Both the position numbers and the translations under genes were made by a program. Under the pieces are notes generated by a model. That model ran no database searches, was not told the origin of the DNA, and saw only the letters and a program-made list of their open reading frames with translations. A stretch of 64,000 nucleotides of DNA from CAG-411 sp963643465 (lineage in GTDB: Bacteria; Bacillota; Clostridia; Lachnospirales; Lachnospiraceae), in NCBI GenBank assembly GCA_963643465.1, contig CAVIJT010000003.1, positions 1 through 64,000 of the forward strand, written 5' to 3'. Positions 1 through 9,286 of the stretch are shown one piece after another (positions within the stretch are counted from its first letter, which is position 1; each line of letters opens with the position of its first letter).

Positions 1-142
1 TCCCATGAAATTCTTTTTGAATTTTCAAGGTTGTTTCACTGTTTAATTGTCAATGTTCTTTTTGTCTGTGTCTCAGACAGCTTTTACATGTTACCACATT
101 TCCTTTTGCCTGTCAACACTTTTTTTAAGTTTTTTTCAAAAC
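1..142 (-). promoter_or_regulatory. Stable-RNA (probable rRNA operon) promoter and leader
   Basis: Read on the minus strand, TTGACA (111-116) is followed after exactly 17 bp by TAACAT (88-93). An A-rich tract at about 117-142 sits where an UP element would be. The predicted transcript runs off the left end of the window and begins with a leader containing GACAATTAAACAGTG and CCTTGAAAATTC, phrases I associate with 16S rRNA leaders of clostridia. The 16S gene itself is outside the window, so the rRNA assignment is inference; the promoter is directly visible. Confidence 0.65.
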
Positions 143-146
143 TTAA

Positions 147-234
147 CGGAGAAGGAGGGATTTGAACCCTCGCGCCGCGTAAACGACCTATACCCTTAGC
201 AGGGGCACCTCTTCAGCCTCTTGAGTACTTCTCC
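147..234 (-). tRNA. tRNA-Ser (anticodon GCU)
   Basis: The reverse complement folds as a class II tRNA with a 7-bp acceptor stem (GGAGAAG/CTTCTCC), a long variable arm, a T-arm with GGTTCAAAT, and anticodon loop CTGCTAA closed by TGCCC/GGGTA, giving anticodon GCU. The discriminator base is G (147), as expected for serine, and CCA is not encoded. It reads AGC/AGU codons. It lies directly upstream of the stable-RNA promoter at the left edge. Confidence 0.95.
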
Positions 235-296
235 GAACTGAACTTGTAGTTCAATATTTTCTTTTCGTCTAACGTTCCCCGCCAGACGCATTTATT

Positions 297-325
297 ATTT
301 TAGCAAAGCACTATATTTTTGTCAA
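297..325 (-). promoter_or_regulatory. Promoter of tRNA-Ser
   Basis: On the minus strand TTGACA (320-325) is separated by 17 bp from TAAAAT (297-302), about 60 bp upstream of the tRNA 5' end. This is a near-consensus housekeeping sigma promoter. Confidence 0.7.
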
Positions 326-414
326 CGTTTTTTTTTGTTTTTTTCAATTTTTTCTTTTATTTCTCTCAAACAGTTATATTTACTGCTGTTTTCCACATTT
401 TTTAATATGCTATT

Positions 415-1035
415 TTATATTTCTTTATAAGATTCAATGGCTGTTTCATATAAATTATTTCCCTTTGAATCTATCACTACAATAACTGGAAGATTTTCTA
501 CTTCTAATTTCCGAATGGCTTCTGTACCCAAATCATCATATGCAATTACTTCTGCTTTTTTAATACATTTTGATAATAAGGCACCAGCTCCACCTACTGC
601 TGCAAAGTAAACCGCATTATTTTTCTTGATTGAATTTATAACGTCCTCACTTCTTTTTCCTTTACCGATCATGCCTTTTAACCCATTATCTAATAGTAAT
701 GGTGTGTATTTATCCATACGGCTGCTGGTAGTTGGTCCTGCAGAACCAATTACTTGTCCTTCTTTTGCTGGAGATGGTCCAAGATAATATACAATATTAT
801 TTTCTAATGAAAATGGTGGTTGTTCTCCTTTATTCATTGCCTCAAACATTCTTTTATGTGCCGCATCCCTTGCTGTATATATAATTCCAGATAGATAAAC
901 GTAGTCGCCTGCGTTTAAATCCTTTGTTATTTCCTCATTGATAGGCGCTGTAATATGTTTTTCCATATACACTTGTGGTAAAGTTGTGCTAACTCTACCT
1001 ACTCCTTTCTCTTTTTTATTAATAGAAATTTGCAT
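415..1035 (-). CDS. Fe-S fumarase-type hydro-lyase, beta subunit
   Basis: This is the C-terminal half of a two-subunit class I (4Fe-4S) fumarate or tartrate dehydratase, which hydrates fumarate to malate. Family landmarks are visible: the start-like MEKHITAP stretch, GPTTSSRMD, GKGKRSEDV and a C-terminal GGAGAL followed by an ID strand. The coordinates use the ATG at 1035, giving 206 residues, but the family normally begins at MEKHITAP (ATG at 964-966), which would give 183. Neither start has a good Shine-Dalgarno, so the start is uncertain. It follows the alpha subunit by about 35 bp in the same orientation, so the two are surely co-transcribed. Fumarase and L(+)-tartrate dehydratase cannot be told apart by eye. 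Confidence 0.88.
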   Translation of the reverse strand: MQISINKKEKGVGRVSTTLPQVYMEKHITAPINEEITKDLNAGDYVYLSGIIYTARDAAHKRMFEAMNKGEQPPFSLENNIVYYLGPSPAKEGQVIGSAGPTTSSRMDKYTPLLLDNGLKGMIGKGKRSEDVINSIKKNNAVYFAAVGGAGALLSKCIKKAEVIAYDDLGTEAIRKLEVENLPVIVVIDSKGNNLYETAIESYKEI

Positions 1036-1069
1036 AATTTTATTATGGAGTGCAAATTTTAATTGTGAT

Positions 1070-1912
1070 CTAAATAGTTCTTTTTACATGTCGATTTACG
1101 TGACAACAAATATTTACTGCTACTGGAAGTCCTGCAATATGAGTTGGATAGGTTTCTACATTTACACCTAGGGCAGTATTTCTTCCACCAAGTCCTCCTG
1201 GACCAAAACCTAACTGATTGATTTTTTGCAATAATTCTTTTTCTAATTCCTGCACATATGGTATTGGAGACGGTTCATCTAAGTTTCTGGTAAGCGCTTT
1301 CTTTGCTAGAATGGCACATTTTTCGAAAGTACCCCCAATTCCAACTCCAACTACCATTGGCGGACAGGCATTAGGACCTGCTAAGCGCACAGTCTCAAGA
1401 ACTGCCTCTTTAACACCTTCAATTCCGTCTGCTGGCTTTAACATACAAACACGGCTCATATTTTCACTACCAAATCCTTTTGGCGCCACTGTAATTTCAA
1501 CCTGTTCCCCTGGAACAATTTCATAATGAATGATTCCCGGCGTATTATCTTTTGTATTGACACGTTCAATAGGATCTCCCACTACAGATTTTCTAAGATA
1601 TCCTTCTACATATCCTTGACGAATTCCTTCATTGATGGCATCTTCTATATTTGCACCTTCTATATGCACGTCTTGTCCTATTTTAATAAATACAACTGCC
1701 ATTCCTGTATCTTGACAAATAGGGATCGAATCTTTTGCTGCAATATCCATATTTTCCTGCAATTGTCCTAAAATCTTTTTTCCAATAGCTGATTCTTCAT
1801 TATTTTCTGCTTTATTTATTGCTCCTACTACATCATCAGCTAAATGTAAATTTGCTTCAATGCACATTTCTTTTATATTTTTTGTAATTTCATCGGTGTG
1901 TATATTTCTCAT
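1070..1912 (-). CDS. Fe-S fumarase-type hydro-lyase, alpha subunit
   Basis: This is the cluster-binding half of the class I hydro-lyase, about 280 residues, which is normal. Three cysteines that fit the 4Fe-4S ligands are C66 in PICQDTG, C183 in GPNACPP and C199 in GTFEKC. I chose the ATG at 1912 because GGAGG ends five bases before it; a longer reading from a GTG at 1924 would place that ribosome binding site inside the gene. It heads the alpha-beta pair and lies downstream of gyrA on the same strand, separated by a hairpin. The enzyme would act in the cytosol in reductive or oxidative C4 metabolism; being oxygen-sensitive, it fits an anaerobe. Confidence 0.9.
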   Translation of the reverse strand: MRNIHTDEITKNIKEMCIEANLHLADDVVGAINKAENNEESAIGKKILGQLQENMDIAAKDSIPICQDTGMAVVFIKIGQDVHIEGANIEDAINEGIRQGYVEGYLRKSVVGDPIERVNTKDNTPGIIHYEIVPGEQVEITVAPKGFGSENMSRVCMLKPADGIEGVKEAVLETVRLAGPNACPPMVVGVGIGGTFEKCAILAKKALTRNLDEPSPIPYVQELEKELLQKINQLGFGPGGLGGRNTALGVNVETYPTHIAGLPVAVNICCHVNRHVKRTI

Positions 1913-1984
1913 TTTTACCTCCACTATTTCTTCTTGCTAAAAAATAAGCCAATCTGTTTTTACAATAAATAGGAAATACATATA

Positions 1985-2031
1985 GCAATTCACCCAAACT
2001 TTGTATCTACTACACTGGATGGGTGAATTGC
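1985..2031 (-). terminator. Inverted repeat after gyrA
   Basis: GCAATTCACCCA (1985-1996) is perfectly complementary to TGGGTGAATTGC (2020-2031), with a 23-base loop. It lies 14 bases beyond the gyrA stop and before the fumarase start. No strong U-tract follows on the minus strand, so termination may be partial. Confidence 0.5.
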
Positions 2032-2044
2032 ATATTATATTTTG

Positions 2045-4579
2045 TTATTCATTTGTCTCGCTATTCGTTTCGTCTTCTTCTAATAACTCTGCTTCTAAGC
2101 GTTCTAACACTTGATTTTCTGTAGTAGCTGCATTGTTTTCTCTAACCTTGGCAATACTTGCTACTCGTACATCTGAATCTTTATCAATGTTAATTAATTT
2201 TACTCCAGATGTAATTCTTCCAAGTTCAGAAATTTGATCACACATAGTTCGAATGATGATTCCTTCTGTGGTGATTAACATAATTTCATTATCGTTATTT
2301 ACAGCTTTTACGCCAATAAGGTTACCGGTCTTTCCTGTAATCTTATAACATTTTACACCTTTTCCTCCTCGATGCTGTACTGAGAATTCATCTAACGAGG
2401 TACGTTTTCCAAGTCCATATTCAGAAACAAATAGTAAATGGCTGCCCTGCGTATGAAGCTGCATACCAACCACTTCATCCTGATCGGATAAGTTGATACC
2501 AATAACACCCATAGATGTTCTTCCTGTTGGGCGCACATCGGTTTCAGAAAAACGAATACACATGCCGTATTGTGTCACAAGGAAAATATCTTTCTTTCCA
2601 TTTGTTACTTTTACTTCAATTAACTCATCATCTTCCCGAAGATTAATTGCCTGCAAACCAGATTTTCGCACATTTGAATAGTCTTCCAACGCGGTTTTCT
2701 TTACAATACCATGTTTCGTTGTCATGAACAGGTATTTGTTCTCTGGATATTCTCGAATTGGTATTACTGCAGTAATCTTTTCATCGGATTGCAATTGTAA
2801 TAGATTAACTAATGCTGTTCCTCTTGCAGTTCGGCCTGCTTCTGGAATCTCATATGCTTTGATTCTATAGACACGGCCTTTATTCGTAAAGAAGTTCACA
2901 TAATGATGTGTTGTTGTCATTAACAAATCTTCAATGTAATCTTCCTCAATAGTCTGCATACCCTTAATACCTTTTCCGCCACGATTCTGGGCTTTAAAGT
3001 TATCAATAGTCATACGTTTAATATAACCTAAACTTGTTCTTGCAATTACGGTATTTTCTTTTGGAATCAAGTCCTCATTTGATAAATCCATCTCGTCAAA
3101 TCCAATGGAAGTTCTTCTTTCGTCACCATATTTATCTCTGATTTGAATGATTTCTTCTTTCACAACATTTAACAATAACTTGCGGTCACCCAAAATTGCT
3201 TTGTACTCTGCAATCTTTTTCACAAGTTCTGCGTGTTCTTCTTCAATCTTCTCACGTTCCAAACCTGTCAATGCACGTAGACGCATATCTACTATTGCTT
3301 GTGCCTGTGCATCATCCAATGCAAAACGCTCCATCAAGCGAGTTTTTGCTTCCGCAGTATTTTTAGAACTTCGAATAATAGAAATTACTTCATCGATATT
3401 ATCTAAAGCAATGAGATATCCATTTAAGATGTGATCTCTCTCTTCTGCTTTATTCAAATCATATTTTGTTCTTCTTGTAACAACTTCTTCCTGATGTTTT
3501 AAATAATGCTCTAACATCTCCAATAGACTCATTACTTTTGGCTCATTATTTACTAATGCAAGCATGATTACACCAAAGGTATCTTGAAGCTGTGTATGTT
3601 TAAATAATTGATTCAATAGCACATTTGCATTAACATCACGACGTAACTCAATGACAATTCGCATTCCCTCTCTGTCGGATTCGTCGCGAAGTTCTGTAAT
3701 TCCATCAATTTTCTTTGTCTTGTGAAGTTCTGCAATCTTCTCAATTAGTCTTGCCTTATTTACCATAAAAGGAAGCTCGCTGACAATGATTCTACTCTTT
3801 CCATTTGGCATGGTTTCTATATCTGTGACAGCACGCACTTTAATTTTTCCTCGCCCTGTACGATATGCCTGCTGAATTCCATGTGTACCAAGAATCATAG
3901 CACCTGTTGGAAAATCAGGACCTTTTACAATCTCCATGATTTCCTCGATGGTAGTAGCTCTTTCTTCCTCCACAACATTATCAATAATCTTTACCACCGC
4001 ATCAATGGTTTCTCTTAAATTATGAGGTGGAATATTGGTTGCCATACCTACGGCAATACCTGATGTTCCATTTACCAAAAGGTTTGGAAATCGAGATGGC
4101 AATACCAATGGTTCTCTCTCTGTCTCGTCAAAGTTTGGAGTGAAATCTACCGTATCTTTGTTGATATCTGACAGCATCTCCACAGAAATTTTACTAAGCC
4201 TTGCCTCAGTATAACGCATGGCCGCAGCTCCATCTCCATCTATAGAACCAAAGTTACCATGTCCATCTACTAATGGATAACGAGTAGACCATTCCTGTGC
4301 CAAATTTACTAATGCACCATATATTGAACTGTCACCATGAGGATGATATTTACCCATGGTATCTCCGACGATACGGGCACATTTACGATGTGGCTTGTCG
4401 GGACCATTGTTCAGTTCTACCATTGCATACATGATTCTTCTCTGAACCGGCTTTAAACCGTCTCTTACATCAGGCAAAGCACGGGCGGCAATTACAGACA
4501 TGGCATAATCAATGTAAGATTTTTCCATTGTCTTTTTCAGATCGACTTCATGTACTTTATCAAAAATATTTTCATCCAT
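2045..4579 (-). CDS. gyrA: DNA gyrase subunit A
   Basis: Breakage-reunion subunit of gyrase, which introduces negative supercoils with GyrB. At 844 residues it has normal length. The catalytic tyrosine is Y123 in AAMRYTEARL, the helix that contacts DNA contains HPHGDSSIY (82-87), and the C-terminal pinwheel carries the GyrA box QNRGGKG that is needed for DNA wrapping. The tail is acidic. The start at 4579 is preceded by GGAGG. It follows gyrB by 80 bp on the same strand. Residue 88, equivalent to Asp87 of E. coli, is glycine; Asp or Glu is usual in gyrase at this quinolone-contact position. Confidence 0.98.
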   Translation of the reverse strand: MDENIFDKVHEVDLKKTMEKSYIDYAMSVIAARALPDVRDGLKPVQRRIMYAMVELNNGPDKPHRKCARIVGDTMGKYHPHGDSSIYGALVNLAQEWSTRYPLVDGHGNFGSIDGDGAAAMRYTEARLSKISVEMLSDINKDTVDFTPNFDETEREPLVLPSRFPNLLVNGTSGIAVGMATNIPPHNLRETIDAVVKIIDNVVEEERATTIEEIMEIVKGPDFPTGAMILGTHGIQQAYRTGRGKIKVRAVTDIETMPNGKSRIIVSELPFMVNKARLIEKIAELHKTKKIDGITELRDESDREGMRIVIELRRDVNANVLLNQLFKHTQLQDTFGVIMLALVNNEPKVMSLLEMLEHYLKHQEEVVTRRTKYDLNKAEERDHILNGYLIALDNIDEVISIIRSSKNTAEAKTRLMERFALDDAQAQAIVDMRLRALTGLEREKIEEEHAELVKKIAEYKAILGDRKLLLNVVKEEIIQIRDKYGDERRTSIGFDEMDLSNEDLIPKENTVIARTSLGYIKRMTIDNFKAQNRGGKGIKGMQTIEEDYIEDLLMTTTHHYVNFFTNKGRVYRIKAYEIPEAGRTARGTALVNLLQLQSDEKITAVIPIREYPENKYLFMTTKHGIVKKTALEDYSNVRKSGLQAINLREDDELIEVKVTNGKKDIFLVTQYGMCIRFSETDVRPTGRTSMGVIGINLSDQDEVVGMQLHTQGSHLLFVSEYGLGKRTSLDEFSVQHRGGKGVKCYKITGKTGNLIGVKAVNNDNEIMLITTEGIIIRTMCDQISELGRITSGVKLINIDKDSDVRVASIAKVRENNAATTENQVLERLEAELLEEDETNSETNE

Positions 4580-4659
4580 TTTACTGCCTCCAATTTATTC
4601 TCTGGTCAAAGTTTTCACTCTGTTCTTTTTTATCAAGTATTACTTTCAGCTCTGAATCG

Positions 4660-6570
4660 TTATATATCAAGATTCTCTACAAATTTTGCATTTTCTTCGA
4701 TAAATTCTCTTCTTGGCTCTACTTTGTCTCCCATAAGGGTTGTGAACGTTACATCAATTTCTGACTCTTGTTCTTCATCCATAACAACTTTTAAAAGGAT
4801 TCTCTTCTCTGGATCCATAGTTGTCTCCCAAAGCTGTTCTGCATCCATCTCACCAAGACCTTTATATCGCTGAATCTTGTTGCTGTTATCACGACCAATT
4901 TCGTTGAGTATACTATTTAATTCAGAATCGCTGTATGCGTAATAAACTTTTTTATTTCGCTCGACCTTGTACAAAGGTGGCTGTGCTAAATATACATATC
5001 CCTGTTTAATTAATTCCGGCATAAAACGATAGAAAAATGTAAGTAGTAATGTACTGATATGTGCTCCATCCACATCGGCATCGGTCATAATAATGATTTT
5101 GTGATAACGAAGTTTTGAAATATCAAAATCATCATGAATTCCTGTACCGAAGGCGGTAATCATTGCTTTAATTTCTTCATTGGTTAAAATTCGATCCAAA
5201 CGTGCTTTTTCTACATTCAGAATCTTACCACGCAATGGAAGAATTGCCTGTGTAGCACGAGAACGTGCTGTTTTTGCACTTCCACCCGCAGAATCTCCCT
5301 CTACAATATAGATTTCGCAATTTTCAGGATTCTTGTCTGAACAATCTGCCAATTTTCCTGGTAAACTCATGCCTTCTAATGCAGTTTTACGTCTGGTCAA
5401 ATCTCTTGCTTTTCTTGCAGCATCTCTTGCACGTTGTGCTACTACTGCTTTCTCACAGATTGATTTTCCAACATTTGGATTCTGTTCAAGAAAGTATGTG
5501 AGTTGCTCACTAAATACACTATCTACTGCACCACGCGCCTCACTATTTCCTAGTTTTTGTTTGGTCTGTCCTTCAAACTGTGGTTCTCCAATTTTAACAC
5601 TAATAATAGCGGTTAATCCCTCTCGAATATCTTCACCAGAAAGATTCTGTTCATTATCTTTTAGGAATTTTTGACTTCTTGCATAATCGTTAAACGTCTT
5701 TGTCAACGCATTTTTAAAGCCCACCATATGAGTACCACCCTCTGGTGTGGTAATATTATTAACAAAACTATAACAGCTCTCTGTATAAGAATCATTATGT
5801 TGAAGTGCAATCTCTACCTGTACGCCATTCTTTTCCCCTTCACAGTAAATAATCTCATCATACAAGGCTTCTTTATGGCGATTCAAATACTGCACATATT
5901 CTTTTATTCCGCCCTCATAATGAAATTCTCTAACTTTAGGCTCTTCCAAACGATTGTCTGTCAATGTAATCTTAATTCCTTTTGTAAGGAATGCCATCTC
6001 ACGCAATCTCTGTCTTAACGTATCGTAATCAAATACGGTTTCCTCAAACATAAGTTTATCAGGAAGAAACGTAACCTGAGTACCTGTTCGTTCGGTATCT
6101 CCAATGACTTTTAGAGGATACATTACTTTTCCTCTCTCGTATCTCTGTTTATAAATCTTACCTTCTTTGTGAATCTCAACTTCCAACCATTCAGATAACG
6201 CATTAACAACCGATGCACCTACTCCATGCAAACCACCGGAAACTTTGTATCCTCCACCGCCAAACTTACCACCTGCATGTAGGATAGTAAATACTACTTC
6301 TACTGCAGGAAGGCCAGCTTTATGATTAATTCCCACGGGAATTCCTCGTCCATTATCTACCACGGTAATAGAATTATCTTCATTGATTGTAACGTTGATT
6401 TCTGTACAATATCCTGCCAGCGCTTCGTCAACAGAATTATCCACGATTTCGTAAACTAAATGATGCAATCCTCTTATGGACGTGCTTCCAATGTACATAC
6501 CCGGTCTTTTTCGAACCGCTTCTAATCCTTCTAAAATCTGTATCTGGTCAGCACCATATTCCTGATTCAT
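4660..6570 (-). CDS. gyrB: DNA gyrase subunit B
   Basis: ATPase subunit of gyrase, 636 residues. The GHKL ATP site is seen in DNSVDEA, DNGRGIPVGI and GGLHGVGASVVNAL. The Toprim domain is marked by IVEGDSAGGSA, LPLRGKILNVEKAR and the acidic metal motif MTDADVDG. The ATG at 6570 has AGGAGG seven bases upstream, and that ribosome binding site overlaps the recF stop codon, suggesting translational coupling. It belongs to the dnaA-dnaN-yaaA-recF-gyrB-gyrA set, the usual origin-proximal replication operon of Firmicutes. Confidence 0.98.
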   Translation of the reverse strand: MNQEYGADQIQILEGLEAVRKRPGMYIGSTSIRGLHHLVYEIVDNSVDEALAGYCTEINVTINEDNSITVVDNGRGIPVGINHKAGLPAVEVVFTILHAGGKFGGGGYKVSGGLHGVGASVVNALSEWLEVEIHKEGKIYKQRYERGKVMYPLKVIGDTERTGTQVTFLPDKLMFEETVFDYDTLRQRLREMAFLTKGIKITLTDNRLEEPKVREFHYEGGIKEYVQYLNRHKEALYDEIIYCEGEKNGVQVEIALQHNDSYTESCYSFVNNITTPEGGTHMVGFKNALTKTFNDYARSQKFLKDNEQNLSGEDIREGLTAIISVKIGEPQFEGQTKQKLGNSEARGAVDSVFSEQLTYFLEQNPNVGKSICEKAVVAQRARDAARKARDLTRRKTALEGMSLPGKLADCSDKNPENCEIYIVEGDSAGGSAKTARSRATQAILPLRGKILNVEKARLDRILTNEEIKAMITAFGTGIHDDFDISKLRYHKIIIMTDADVDGAHISTLLLTFFYRFMPELIKQGYVYLAQPPLYKVERNKKVYYAYSDSELNSILNEIGRDNSNKIQRYKGLGEMDAEQLWETTMDPEKRILLKVVMDEEQESEIDVTFTTLMGDKVEPRREFIEENAKFVENLDI

Positions 6571-6580
6571 ACGCTTCCTC

Positions 6581-7669
6581 CTAATTCTTTTCCTGACTCA
6601 CTGTTCCATTTGTTACCTTGTACACTTGATTCACTTTGATACGTTCCTGAATAAATTCTTCCAGACCCGTACAGGTAATAATTGTTTGAATATCTTTAAT
6701 GCTGTCTAATAAATAATGCTGTCTATTACGATCCAATTCTGATAGCACATCATCTAACAACAACACTGGTAAATCTCCCACCACACGCTTTACAATTTCA
6801 ATCTCTGCTAACTTTAGAGATAATGCCGCTGTTCGCTGCTGTCCTTGAGAACCATATTTTCTAATGTCTATATCTGCAATTGCAAACTCTACATCATCTC
6901 TGTGTGGTCCGGTAGTTGTAACTTTTTGAAATAAATCTCGTTCTCTATTCATAGCAATCTTCATGCCAAAATCTTGGGCTATTGTATTTGCCTCATAGCC
7001 AAGTGTCAAAACCTCACGTCCACCAGACAATTTCTCATGAATCGGAGTAATTACTTCGTTGAGTTCCTCTAAATGCTTCTTTCTGCGCTTGATAATTTTA
7101 CTCCCATACTCTACTAACTGCTCATCCCAAATATCCAATGTAGGGAGCAAACTTTTATCCATAGAAATCTGCTTTAACAGGTTATTTCTATGATTCACAA
7201 CTTGATTGTATTTTGCCAAATCATGAAAATATACCTTGTCTAACTGACACAATTCCATATCCAAAAATCTTCGTCTCTCACTAGGTCCATGCTTGATGAT
7301 TCCCAAATCCTCCGGCGAAAAAAAAACGATATTTACAAGTCCCAAAAGTTCGCTAGACTTACGAATAGGAATGCCATCTATAGCAACTCCTTTTGCCTTG
7401 TTACGCTTTAAGTGCATATCAATTCTACGGGAAACGCCCTTTTTCTCTACATACATCCGTATATGTGATTCTTTTTCATTCATACGGATAATTTCTTTTT
7501 CCTTGCTTCCCTTGTGAGACTTAGTCATACCACAAAAATATAATGCCTCTAAAATATTCGTTTTCCCCTGGGCATTATCCCCGTATAAAATATTTTTTTC
7601 CGGATCAAACTCCATGGATAACTCTTTATAATTTCTAAAATTGCTCAGTTCAATTGACTTAATATACAT
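6581..7669 (-). CDS. recF: DNA replication and repair protein RecF
   Basis: SMC-like ABC ATPase that helps load RecA at gaps together with RecO and RecR. The Walker A motif is GDNAQGKTN near residue 31, the ABC signature is YGSQGQQRTAALSL near residue 270, and Walker B is VLLLDDVLSELD. Length (362) is typical. It sits eight bases after yaaA and its stop overlaps the gyrB ribosome binding site, so it is translated from the same mRNA. Confidence 0.97.
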   Translation of the reverse strand: MYIKSIELSNFRNYKELSMEFDPEKNILYGDNAQGKTNILEALYFCGMTKSHKGSKEKEIIRMNEKESHIRMYVEKKGVSRRIDMHLKRNKAKGVAIDGIPIRKSSELLGLVNIVFFSPEDLGIIKHGPSERRRFLDMELCQLDKVYFHDLAKYNQVVNHRNNLLKQISMDKSLLPTLDIWDEQLVEYGSKIIKRRKKHLEELNEVITPIHEKLSGGREVLTLGYEANTIAQDFGMKIAMNRERDLFQKVTTTGPHRDDVEFAIADIDIRKYGSQGQQRTAALSLKLAEIEIVKRVVGDLPVLLLDDVLSELDRNRQHYLLDSIKDIQTIITCTGLEEFIQERIKVNQVYKVTNGTVSQEKN

Positions 7670-7676
7670 ATTGCAT

Positions 7677-7886
7677 TTAACCTACTATCTGGATTTGTTC
7701 CCCGTTAAATTCTACTAAATCACCAGCATATAACTTCTTGCCACGCTGACATTCCACTTGACCATTGACTAATACTTGACCATCTTGAATCACAATCTTT
7801 GCATCTAAACCGGAAGGAACTAACCCTGCCGCCTTTAATGCTTGTCCAAGTTTAATATACTCATCTCTAAGTTTAATTGTCTCCAT
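7677..7886 (-). CDS. yaaA: S4-domain RNA-binding protein YaaA
   Basis: A 69-residue protein consisting of one S4-like RNA-binding fold; the core is KLGQALKAAGL, then a hairpin with DGQVLVNGQ and a basic RGKKLYAGD. I start it at the ATG at 7886 because GGAG lies six bases upstream; a TTG at 7898 would add four residues. This small gene is found between dnaN and recF in many Firmicutes and is linked to ribosome assembly or function by its fold; no precise role can be read from the sequence. Confidence 0.9.
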   Translation of the reverse strand: METIKLRDEYIKLGQALKAAGLVPSGLDAKIVIQDGQVLVNGQVECQRGKKLYAGDLVEFNGEQIQIVG

Positions 7887-7942
7887 CACATTCTCCAATC
7901 TAGGATTCTACGCTTATTATCTGCGTACCTCTACCTGAATCA

Positions 7943-9049
7943 TTACACTGCATTAAAATTGATTGGCAAAATAAGGTAAATATAATTTTCCTCTTTGTCT
8001 TTAATAAAGCAAGGTGCTTTTGGGTTAAATAAATAAATATCTACCGTTTCATCATCAATTACACGAAGTGCATCCATCAAAAACTTAGGGTTAAAGCCAA
8101 TTAAAATATCTTTTCCCTCTTTTCTGATATCAATATCTTCTTTCATGGAACCTACAGTAGAATTAATCTTAAGTTCCAAATTATCATCTTCAAAATTTAA
8201 TACAATTGGTGTCTTATCTACTTCTTTAATCAGCAAAGAAGCTCGGTCGATACAATTTAAGAATTCTTTATTATTAACCGTTACTTTCGTAACATAATTG
8301 TCTGAAAGCATCTGTTCAATTTTGTAATACTCACCTTCAATCAATCTGGAAAGTACAGTTGTTTCATCAAAAGAGAATAAAATATGCTTATCTGTAAAAT
8401 AAATATCTACAATTTTATCCATCTCACCTGAGAGAATCTTACTGATTTCGTTTAATGTTTTTCCTGGAACAATCACGCGAATATCATCATAGGATTCATG
8501 CAACTGAATCTTGCGAATAGAAATACGATGACCATCTAAAGATACTACTTTAAAAATATCACCTTTAATCTCAAAAAGCTCACCAGTCATAATCTTATTG
8601 CTTTCATTATCGGATACAGAGAAAATAGTTTGCTGAATAATCTCCTTTAAAGCAAAATCTGTAATATGAATGGATTTGTTTCGTTCAACCTGAGGTAACA
8701 TAGGAAATTCTTCATGTGATTTTCCAACTAAATTAAACTTAGCTTTCTCACATTGAATCAAAGCCATATGATTTGCATCTGAGGTAAATGTAACATCGTT
8801 ATCTGGTAATTTACGGATAATCTCGGCAAATAATTTAGCGTTAATGGCAATTGCTCCAGCTTCTACAATTGTTCCTTTTACTACAGTCTCAATACCAAGC
8901 TCTTGATTATTAGCAATTAATTTAATAATGCCATCTTGTGCATCAATAACGATACATTCCAAAATAGGTAATGTCGTTTTAGAAGAAACTGCACGTAATG
9001 CAATATTTACACTATTCAATAAATCCGTCTTTTTACATATAATCTGCAT
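7943..9049 (-). CDS. dnaN: DNA polymerase III beta sliding clamp
   Basis: Processivity clamp, 368 residues, made of three repeated clamp domains that dimerise into a ring around DNA. Recognised from the N-terminal MQIICKKTDLLNSVNIALRA pattern, the LPILECI strand, and the C-terminal NPKFLMDAL and LPINFN tail that forms the partner-binding pocket. AAAGGAG lies eleven bases upstream of the ATG. It follows dnaA with a 237-bp gap that itself carries DnaA-box-like repeats. Confidence 0.97.
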   Translation of the reverse strand: MQIICKKTDLLNSVNIALRAVSSKTTLPILECIVIDAQDGIIKLIANNQELGIETVVKGTIVEAGAIAINAKLFAEIIRKLPDNDVTFTSDANHMALIQCEKAKFNLVGKSHEEFPMLPQVERNKSIHITDFALKEIIQQTIFSVSDNESNKIMTGELFEIKGDIFKVVSLDGHRISIRKIQLHESYDDIRVIVPGKTLNEISKILSGEMDKIVDIYFTDKHILFSFDETTVLSRLIEGEYYKIEQMLSDNYVTKVTVNNKEFLNCIDRASLLIKEVDKTPIVLNFEDDNLELKINSTVGSMKEDIDIRKEGKDILIGFNPKFLMDALRVIDDETVDIYLFNPKAPCFIKDKEENYIYLILPINFNAV

Positions 9050-9286
9050 GATTGTGAATAACTCCTTTCAAGTTCAAGTAAGATAGTAAAATTAATTAAA
9101 TATAGTAATCGTATTAATAGGGGGTGTGAAAATGTGAATAACCGCTGAATCGTAGAGATAGCAAGGTTTTTCGCATTTAAAAACATGTGAATTAATAGAA
9201 ATTTGCCCGTTGATACTGGGTGAATAGAATCTCTGAAATATACCCTAAGATTCTATTCACATTAAATTCACATAAAGATTCACAGC
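9050..9286. promoter_or_regulatory. dnaA-dnaN intergenic region with DnaA-box cluster
   Basis: Two exact matches to TTATNCACA are present on the minus strand (TTATTCACA at 9133-9141 and 9053-9061). Three further ATTCACA repeats on the plus strand begin at 9253, 9264 and 9276, that is 11 and 12 bp apart, or about one helical turn. Because DnaA boxes occur on both sides of dnaA in many Firmicutes, this may be a second origin-associated cluster or an autoregulatory site. No promoter was identified here with confidence. Confidence 0.6.

Noticed and set aside
938..1771. Plus-strand ORFs across the fumarase genes
   Set aside because: They are antisense shadows of well-supported minus-strand genes.
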